From: JBOFEH01 sp051650265
Lineage (GTDB): Bacteria > Bacillota > Clostridia > Lachnospirales > Cellulosilyticaceae
DNA length: 10,870 nt
Direction of reading: 5' to 3'
NCBI GenBank assembly: GCA_051650265.1
Contig: JBOFIR010000013.1
Coordinates: forward strand, 1 to 10,870
A program made the translations under genes and the position numbers. Under the pieces are notes generated by a model, which saw only the letters and a program-made list of their open reading frames with translations, was not told the origin of the DNA and did not search any database. Positions 5,809-10,870 of this stretch are shown here, one piece after another (positions within the stretch are counted from its first letter, which is position 1; each line of letters opens with the position of its first letter).

Positions 5809-6670
5809 GAGAATGCTCCTTTCTTTTAAGAAGATGACCAATCACTTGACAACAGCCTAGTATACTCATGAGTACAAGTGCAGTGGCATAAAGGGCATGG
5901 TAGTGCATGCTCCCATAGCTACTGCTTCCAAGCTCTAAGGCAAGGAGAGAGGGGATGGTCTGCGTACGCCCTAGTAGTCTGGGTATGATGGGCGAATTAC
6001 CAATAACCATCATAACGGCCATGGTTTCGCCAAGTGCACGACTAAAAGCAAAAAAACCATGTGAATAGATGCTTCTTTTGGAGAAAGGAAGCACAATCTC
6101 AAAGATGATAGACCATTTGGAAACGCCTAAGGAGAGGGCGCCCAAATAATAACGGGATTTAGCCACATCAAAGGTTTCTGCGCAACCGCTAATCACATAG
6201 GGTAGGATCATAATACCCAAAAGAAGGCCACCGGCCAACACACTTTCACCAGTGGTCATGTGAAGTGCCTGTTCAAAAGCTTTGACAAGGAGTGTGAGTC
6301 CCATGAAGCCAAGAATGACTGATGGCATACCCGCGAGCAGATCCACGAATATTAGACAAAAGTTTGCTTTTGAAGGCTTAATACAAAAACATAAAAAAAG
6401 TGCACAGCCCACACCTAGAGGGAGTGCAATGAGCAGGGCAATGCCAGAAACGGACAGAGTCCCTAAAAGCATAGGGAAGATACCGTAGGATGGCGTCTTA
6501 TTCAGGGGTTTCCAAACTGTTCCAAAGAGAAAATCTCTAAGTGGTACTTCTTGAAGAAAGGGGAGACTTTCTCCAATGAGTTGTGAGAGGATTAGTAGGA
6601 TCATGGTACTTGAGAGTATAGCACCGATCAGGATAAAACCATTAAAACATCGTAGGGTCAATCGTTTCAT
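5798..6670 (-). CDS. pstC: Pst-type ABC transporter permease PstC
   Basis: This is the second membrane subunit, 290 residues with about six membrane segments. The first is at 10-32. Typical PstC elements are YGIFPMLLGTLSVS (62-75), the GMPSVILGFMGL segment (114-125), the EAA coupling loop LGALSLGVSKWSIIFEIVLP (176-195) and SRALGETMAVMMVIGN (210-225). Arg211 and Glu215 in the last motif match residues that mutagenesis in E. coli has linked to transport. The start ATG has AAAGGTGG 6 bases upstream. A 150-base gap with a strong hairpin separates it from pstS, while pstA overlaps its end. A weak internal promoter (minus-strand TATAAC at 6702-6697) may help its expression, but no good -35 box is visible. 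Confidence 0.92.
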   Translation of the reverse strand: MKRLTLRCFNGFILIGAILSSTMILLILSQLIGESLPFLQEVPLRDFLFGTVWKPLNKTPSYGIFPMLLGTLSVSGIALLIALPLGVGCALFLCFCIKPSKANFCLIFVDLLAGMPSVILGFMGLTLLVKAFEQALHMTTGESVLAGGLLLGIMILPYVISGCAETFDVAKSRYYLGALSLGVSKWSIIFEIVLPFSKRSIYSHGFFAFSRALGETMAVMMVIGNSPIIPRLLGRTQTIPSLLALELGSSSYGSMHYHALYATALVLMSILGCCQVIGHLLKRKEHSHEN

Positions 6671-6740
6671 AACTAGCCACCTTTCATAGTATATAGGTTA
6701 TACCTTGAGCGCATTGGTGACAAACCAAGAGCAAAGGTTC

Positions 6741-6782
6741 GTTTATTCTAGAATAAACCCACTTATGTAGCCATAAGTGGGT
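6741..6782 (-). terminator. Hairpin plus 18-bp palindrome between pstS and pstC (partial terminator/attenuator, copy 2)
   Basis: On the minus strand a perfect 11-bp stem (6782-6772 with 6767-6757, 4-base loop) lies 39 bases after the pstS stop. It is followed directly by a perfect 18-bp palindrome, GTTTATTCTAGAATAAAC (6741-6758). The tail has only a short T run, so termination is probably partial. The 3' hairpin would protect pstS mRNA and leave pstCAB at lower levels, a common arrangement for binding-protein operons. The segment 6746-6763 recurs with one mismatch at 4159-4176. Confidence 0.65.
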
Positions 6783-6820
6783 GCTGGGTGAGTACGCATA
6801 TGATGAGTAACTATGCGCTA

Positions 6821-7660
6821 TTAAGGTACGATGAAGCCAAGTGTTTCGATTGTTGTAGCACCTTCATCACTTAGGACATAATCCATAAAACTTTGTTCGG
6901 ATGCTGAGAGTGATCCTGACTTGATAAGGATTAAAGGTCTTTGGATCATATAAGAACCTGTTAGGATGTTTTGCGCTGTTGGTGCGATGCCATCGACTTG
7001 AAGTGTTGTGATCTTGCCTTCATTTTGCTGGGCAACACCGAAAGAGGCATAACCAATAGCATATGGATTTTCAATGATTTTTTCTACCAATGCCCCCATA
7101 GATGGTGCTTGAATGGCATCCGCTTTCACTTCTGTATCGCCCATGATTTTTGATTGGAAGACTTCATGCGCACCACCACCAATATCACGTGTAACAACTA
7201 CGATTTCTTCTGCAGGGAGTGATGCATCAAAATCACTCCACTTTGCATACTGACCAGAGAATAAGCTCATGATCTCATCTTTTGTGAGGTTATCCTTAAG
7301 TGTTAAAAGAGGATTTTCAGGATTGACAGCGATAGTGAGTGCATCAATGCCAATGTTAAAAGTCTCAAGTGATTGAATCTTAACTTTTTCGTCATCTTTT
7401 ACTGAGCGTGCAACCATGCCGAAGTTGGCTGTCTGATCGATTACGGCTTGAACGCCTTGGCCAGATCCCCCAGAGCTTACCTGGAATGTGACGTCGGGAT
7501 GCTTGGCACTAAAGTCCTCGCCAAGTTTTGAAACAACAGGTGCAAGTGTGGAAGATCCGGCAAAGGTAATGACAGAAGCTGCATCTGATTTTGAGGCACA
7601 ACCTGCTAAGGCCAAAGAAAGTGTGAGAAGAAGTGCCCCTACTTTTACTAATTTTTTCAT
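6821..7660 (-). CDS. pstS: Pst-type phosphate-binding lipoprotein PstS
   Basis: This is the extracytoplasmic solute-binding protein of the importer, 279 residues. A lipoprotein signal peptide is clear: KK start, hydrophobic core and lipobox LAGC with Cys21 as the lipid anchor. The mature part shows PstS landmarks AGSSTLAP (34-41), SSGGSGQG (62-69), the FGMVARSVKDDE region (80-91), IAVNPENPL (110-118) and NPYAIGYASFG (198-208). One ligand loop reads TRDIGGGAHEVF (157-168). Most PstS proteins have R-x-x-GSGT here, and in E. coli the Ser and Thr contact phosphate. These are Gly162 and Ala164 here. AAAGGAG precedes the ATG. It is first in the operon, and no convincing Pho box is visible in the 50 bases between the selU terminator and the gene. 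Confidence 0.88.
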   Translation of the reverse strand: MKKLVKVGALLLTLSLALAGCASKSDAASVITFAGSSTLAPVVSKLGEDFSAKHPDVTFQVSSGGSGQGVQAVIDQTANFGMVARSVKDDEKVKIQSLETFNIGIDALTIAVNPENPLLTLKDNLTKDEIMSLFSGQYAKWSDFDASLPAEEIVVVTRDIGGGAHEVFQSKIMGDTEVKADAIQAPSMGALVEKIIENPYAIGYASFGVAQQNEGKITTLQVDGIAPTAQNILTGSYMIQRPLILIKSGSLSASEQSFMDYVLSDEGATTIETLGFIVP

Positions 7661-7708
7661 TATCTAAATCTCCTTTTGCTAAACATTAATCCTTACAAGT
7701 GTATCACT

Positions 7709-7746
7709 AAAGAAAAAGGTTGTCTAATATAAAAATAGACAACCTT
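7709..7746 (-). terminator. Intrinsic terminator of selU
   Basis: On the minus strand an 11-bp perfect stem (7746-7736 with 7726-7716, 9-base loop) begins 24 bases after the selU stop and runs into TTTTTCTTT. It separates selU from pstS, so the pst operon must have its own promoter in the roughly 50 bases that remain (7661-7710). I could not identify clear -35 and -10 boxes there. Confidence 0.88.
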
Positions 7747-7770
7747 CCAAATATTTAGTGTGTTCTTGAA

Positions 7771-8892
7771 TTACCCTAACAAACGTTTTTCTTTTGGCAA
7801 CAATGAACGCAGATAAGCAAGTACAGCCTCTGTATCCCCACGGAATACAATTTTCTTGGTTGTTTGCTCAAGTTGGTAACGATACATTGGGTCGTAGTAG
7901 TCTCTTAAGAAGACTGCGATCCAGTCAAGATGCGCATCATAAGAGCCTGTAGCAAGCTGATGCTGGAAGGCCTCATCTACCATATTGCTGACTGTGATGT
8001 AGCGATCCCCACCAAGGCGTTTCTTGAGGCGCTTCATACTCTCGCTAATATAGGTATGCCAAGCATGAAGTCCCTCATCTGTTGTTGAGGCAACTTGGAG
8101 ATATTCAGCTTGTGCATCAATGACATATTCTTTGAGTGTGATCATCATACGTTCCTCAAGAGGTACTTCAACAACTACGAGATCACCATTCGCAAAGTAG
8201 GCAGCCAGATTGTGTGGAATGAAGTTTTGGCCAATATGACGGCCTTCATCTTCAACAATCATATAGTCATAACCCGCCGCTTGATGTTTGATCAGGTCAT
8301 AGGCAAGATCATTTTCGAAAGTGGTCTGGGTAGGCTGAGGTGTGCGATGGCGTCCAAAAGAGGAACCACGATGATTGGCAAGCCCTTCCAAATCAATGGC
8401 ATGGGGCAGTTGTTTGAGAATATGTGTTTTGCCAGAGCCTGTACAGCCACCGAGAATGATAGGGTGACTTGTCTGGTTGGCAGGTTCAAGTACATCTAGG
8501 AGGTAGTTTCTAAAGGCTTTGTAGCCACCTTCTAGGCGAACAACCTCATGGCCTAGTGCTTCGCAGATCCATTCCTGAGCAATGCGTGAACGAGAGCCCC
8601 CTCTAAAGCAATAAAGCATTCCTTTAGGATTTTTCTCAAAGAAGTCCATCCAGCCTGCGATACGTGCCTCTTTGATTTCCCCTGATACGAGCTGATAGCC
8701 CAAAGCAGTAGCTACTGCATTTCCCTCTTCTTTATAGCAGATTCCGATGGTGTGACGTTCTTCATTTGTGAGAATCGGTAGATTCACTGAGTGCTTGAAG
8801 GCACCTTTTTCATATTCGATCGGTGCACGTACATCAAGCAACGGAACATCTTCAAGTACGATTTTTCTAAAATCATTAAAAGTCTTATGCAT
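7771..8892 (-). CDS. selU: tRNA 2-selenouridine synthase SelU (MnmH)
   Basis: This cytoplasmic enzyme replaces the sulfur of 2-thiouridine at the wobble position (U34) of certain tRNAs with selenium, via a geranylated intermediate and using selenophosphate. The 373-residue protein has the usual two domains. An N-terminal rhodanese domain (about 5-130) carries the active-site motif YCFRGGSRSR, with the catalytic Cys at position 95. A C-terminal P-loop domain has Walker A GGCTGSGKT (148-156). Other conserved stretches are LLDVRAPIEY, LEGLANHRGSSFG and VEDEGRHIG. I chose ATG 8892, because AGGTG lies 5 bases upstream; TTG 8895 would be too close to it. Its presence implies that the cell makes selenophosphate, so selD should exist elsewhere; it is not in the window. 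It is divergent from pyk and has its own terminator. Confidence 0.95.
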   Translation of the reverse strand: MHKTFNDFRKIVLEDVPLLDVRAPIEYEKGAFKHSVNLPILTNEERHTIGICYKEEGNAVATALGYQLVSGEIKEARIAGWMDFFEKNPKGMLYCFRGGSRSRIAQEWICEALGHEVVRLEGGYKAFRNYLLDVLEPANQTSHPIILGGCTGSGKTHILKQLPHAIDLEGLANHRGSSFGRHRTPQPTQTTFENDLAYDLIKHQAAGYDYMIVEDEGRHIGQNFIPHNLAAYFANGDLVVVEVPLEERMMITLKEYVIDAQAEYLQVASTTDEGLHAWHTYISESMKRLKKRLGGDRYITVSNMVDEAFQHQLATGSYDAHLDWIAVFLRDYYDPMYRYQLEQTTKKIVFRGDTEAVLAYLRSLLPKEKRLLG

Positions 8893-8895
8893 CAA

Positions 8896-9188
8896 ATCAC
8901 CTAATTCAATCGTTTATTTTTTGGAGTGTCGCCAAATGAGATAAAAATTAAACCTAGAAAAATGACGACTTATGTATGTAACTCAAATAGTATAACATAA
9001 TTTTTGGATAAATGACTACTGATACAAGGGAGTTTGAAAGCGAGTTATCATAAAAAGAGGACAATCATGTTAAAAATATAACAAAATAGGTTAAATGTAT
9101 AAAATATTAAAGACAAAATAGAATATTTGTGCTATTCTAAACGAGTCATATTATACACAGAAATGTCTAAGGATAGAGAGGGGACACT
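8896..9188. other. Divergent intergenic region between selU and pyk
   Basis: This AT-rich spacer of 293 bases must hold promoters for both genes. For pyk, a -10 candidate TATTAT (9149-9154) has TTGTGC (9127-9132) 16 bases upstream, a fair but not strong match. Its ribosome site is GAGAGGGGA (9176-9184), 4-5 bases from the ATG. On the minus strand TATACT near 8990 could be the selU -10 box, but no good -35 box accompanies it. I see no reading frame longer than about 13 codons that has a ribosome site, and no known riboswitch pattern. Confidence 0.5.
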
Positions 9189-10607
9189 ATGAAAAAAACA
9201 AAGATTATCGCAACAATTGGACCAGCTACAGAATCTAGAGAAGTATTTGAAAAACTTGTTGAAAATGGACTCAATATTGCAAGGTTAAACTTTTCACATG
9301 GTGGATTTGACGAACAGTTACCACGTATACAAATGATTAAGGCATATCGCGCAGAAACTGGGATCCCAATTGGCATCTTGTTGGATACAAAGGGACCTGA
9401 AATTCGTACAAAGACTTTCAAAACGGGTGAAGTCACACTCCAATCAGGGCAACAGTTTACACTGACCACGAGAGAGGTGCCGGGCGATACACAGATCTGT
9501 AGCATCACTTATGAGCTGCTTCCACAAGATGTAAAGCCAGGGGACAAAATCCTTGTGAATGATGGCATTATTGTACTGCGTGTTGAAAGTGTAGTGGACA
9601 CAGACATTATATGTGAAGTCATCAGTGGTGGTAAAGTAAAGGATAAACGCGGCATTAATGTACCAGGAATCAAAACACAGCTTCCTGCTATTACTGATAA
9701 AGATATTAAAGATATTGAATTCGGCATCGCACAAGGTGTTGATTTTATTGCGGCATCATTTATTCGAAGTGCAGATGGGGTAAGGCAAATCAAGGAAATC
9801 CTTAAGCAACATGGTGCCAATCATATACAGGTGGTGTCAAAGATCGAATGCTTTGAAGCCATCGAGAATCTTGATGAGATTATAGAAGAATCATATGGGA
9901 TTATGGTAGCGCGTGGTGATTTGGGTGTAGAGATTGAGACGTGTCAGATTCCTATTATTCAAAAGAAGATTATAGAGAAGTGTAATAGTGCAGGTAAACC
10001 TGTTATTACAGCAACACATATGCTGGATTCTATGATTCATAATCCCATTCCGACGCGCGCAGAGGTAACCGACGTTGCTAATGCGGTGTATGATGGAACA
10101 GATGCTGTGATGCTGTCAGGTGAGACGACAATTGGAAAATATCCGATTGAAACAGTTCGCTATATGAGTGATATTGCAAAAGCGGCAGAAGAAGTCAGAA
10201 AGTATGATGCGATCCTTCGTGAAAAAGCAAAATATAAGAATCTAAGTATCGCAGATACGGTAAGTTATGCAACTTGTAGTTCTGCATATGACCTAGATGC
10301 TAAGGCGATTATCTGCCCAACGGCATCCGGTTTTACAGCTGGGATGGTATCTAAGTTTAGACCAAAGGCACCCATCTATGCCTTTGTAAACAGCGAAGAG
10401 GTACAGCGTAAGCTACTGCTCTATAGCGGTGTAGAACCTATAATTTTCCAAGAACAAGATAATGTAGAGCATGTGATAAGTGAAACAGTAGGCATGCTAA
10501 AAGCACGAGGCTGTGTGGCAAAAGATGATCTGCTAGTGATTACGGCAGGGCTTCCTTATGTCAAACGCCAAATTACCAACATGATGAAAATTCACATTGT
10601 AGAGTAG
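9189..10607 (+). CDS. pyk: Pyruvate kinase
   Basis: This glycolytic enzyme converts phosphoenolpyruvate and ADP to pyruvate and ATP in the cytoplasm. The 472-residue protein has the complete core: an N-terminal barrel strand with KIIATIGPAT (5-14) and ARLNFSHG (31-38), LLDTKGPEIRT (64-74), B domain about 74-165, catalytic Lys218 with Glu220 (SKIEC), MVARGDLGVEI (239-249, metal ligand Asp244), TxxMLDSM with Thr276, and SGETTIGKYP (310-319). The C-terminal allosteric domain is present (about 345-472). The extra PEP-utiliser-like domain of Bacillus pyruvate kinase is absent. Two positions are unusual: Cys221 where the signature normally has Asn or similar, and His277 where TQMLDSM normally has Gln. 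It is not next to pfkA, its frequent partner, and is followed by its own terminator. Confidence 0.97.
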   Translation: MKKTKIIATIGPATESREVFEKLVENGLNIARLNFSHGGFDEQLPRIQMIKAYRAETGIPIGILLDTKGPEIRTKTFKTGEVTLQSGQQFTLTTREVPGDTQICSITYELLPQDVKPGDKILVNDGIIVLRVESVVDTDIICEVISGGKVKDKRGINVPGIKTQLPAITDKDIKDIEFGIAQGVDFIAASFIRSADGVRQIKEILKQHGANHIQVVSKIECFEAIENLDEIIEESYGIMVARGDLGVEIETCQIPIIQKKIIEKCNSAGKPVITATHMLDSMIHNPIPTRAEVTDVANAVYDGTDAVMLSGETTIGKYPIETVRYMSDIAKAAEEVRKYDAILREKAKYKNLSIADTVSYATCSSAYDLDAKAIICPTASGFTAGMVSKFRPKAPIYAFVNSEEVQRKLLLYSGVEPIIFQEQDNVEHVISETVGMLKARGCVAKDDLLVITAGLPYVKRQITNMMKIHIVE

Positions 10608-10610
10608 TGG

Positions 10611-10638
10611 GAGCCTCCTTTGAGAGGTTCTTTCTATA
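10611..10638 (+). terminator. Intrinsic terminator of pyk
   Basis: A 7-bp stem with one G-T pair (10611-10617 with 10624-10630, 6-base loop) starts 4 bases after the pyk stop codon and is followed by TTTCTATAT. The stem is short but GC-rich for this genome and well placed. Confidence 0.75.
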
Positions 10639-10870
10639 TCTCGCAATAACATAAAATCTTTATAAAAAGTTCTTAAATTATTTGTAGCATCTTCATATTT
10701 TATTAAAAATTATGGGGCATAATAACAAGTGTAGAGGAGATGTGTAGCACAAATCTTCCCTAGAAAAAAGCTACACAAATTTCACTCTTAATTAAAATCT
10801 CCCCATATTATTATCCCTTTTTCAGTTTGTATAGAATATGAACGGAAACATGAGAAGAGACCTACTCCCC
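10639..10870. other. AT-rich region after pyk with several inverted repeats, no convincing gene
   Basis: About 230 bases hold no credible reading frame. Several complementary segments are visible: TGTGTAGC (10741-10748) with GCTACACA (10770-10777); TATGGGG (10711-10717) with CCCCATA (10801-10807); GGAGAT (10736-10741) with ATCTCC (10797-10802); and ATAATAA (10719-10725) with TTATTAT (10808-10814). Some of these pairings exclude one another. The region could be the promoter and leader of a gene beyond the window or a small RNA. I do not recognise a known class. Confidence 0.4.

Noticed and set aside
5809..5841. Eleven-residue N-terminal extension of PstA
   Set aside because: No ribosome binding site precedes it. 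The internal ATG at 5808 has AAAGGAG at good spacing.
7661..7710. Pho box or sigma-A promoter for pstS
   Set aside because: Only weak partial matches (for example TTGTAA) are visible, without the regular repeats of a PhoP/PhoB site or paired -35 and -10 boxes.
8095..8499. 134-codon plus-strand frame opposite selU
   Set aside because: It lies wholly inside the well-supported selU gene on the other strand, has no recognisable domain, and has the look of a chance antisense frame.
9167..9820. Minus-strand frames opposite pyk
   Set aside because: They are covered by the clear pyruvate kinase gene and have no ribosome sites or family features.
10838..10870. ATG opening a frame that runs off the window end
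   Set aside because: Only 11 codons are visible and no convincing Shine-Dalgarno sequence precedes it, so a gene start cannot be supported.

Overview
The window looks like chromosomal DNA of a low-GC Gram-positive anaerobe, probably class Clostridia. The evidence is AT-rich intergenic DNA, strong AAGGAGG-type ribosome binding sites, some GTG/TTG-type starts, intrinsic terminators after most transcription units, a YtrA-type GntR/ABC cassette, an anaerobic siroheme-reductase-like ferredoxin protein and a tRNA selenation gene. The genus cannot be fixed from sequence alone. I see no IS element, phage gene, tRNA, rRNA or CRISPR array.

Layout. Bases 2-139 are the C-terminal end of an unrecognised plus-strand gene, closed by a strong terminator (153-195). 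A plus-strand three-gene unit follows (291-2158): a YtrA-type GntR repressor, an ABC ATPase and a six-helix ABC-2 permease. Its sigma-A-like promoter (216-244) overlaps a perfect 14-bp inverted repeat (237-271), so the unit is very probably autoregulated. An aldo/keto reductase with its own promoter occupies 2267-3184. It faces a minus-strand gene (3243-4130) for a short sulfite/nitrite-reductase-like protein with two [4Fe-4S] ferredoxin motifs. The two genes share a bidirectional terminator that contains the stop codon of the minus-strand gene.

The centre is a minus-strand Pst-type ABC importer in the order pstS (7660-6821), pstC (6670-5798), pstA (5808-4975), pstB (4978-4232). The last three overlap and are translationally linked. 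A 150-bp gap with a strong hairpin separates pstS from pstC, which probably gives more binding protein than permease. The operon is clearly Pst-like, but PstS, PstA and PstB each depart from conserved positions and there is no phoU in the window. Its substrate (phosphate or another oxyanion) is therefore less certain than the gene order suggests. Upstream on the same strand is selU/mnmH (8892-7771), separated from pstS by its own terminator. Divergent from selU is pyk, pyruvate kinase (9189-10607), followed by a terminator and about 230 bp of AT-rich DNA with several inverted repeats and no convincing gene.

Most interesting points: (1) the reductase-like protein has Tyr where the cysteine that bridges siroheme and the iron-sulfur cluster is expected; (2) the Pst system is divergent; (3) an 18-nt hairpin-plus-tail sequence occurs, with one mismatch, after both pstS and pstB; (4) the repressor cassette carries an operator matching the YtrA AGTGTA-N13-TACACT pattern.
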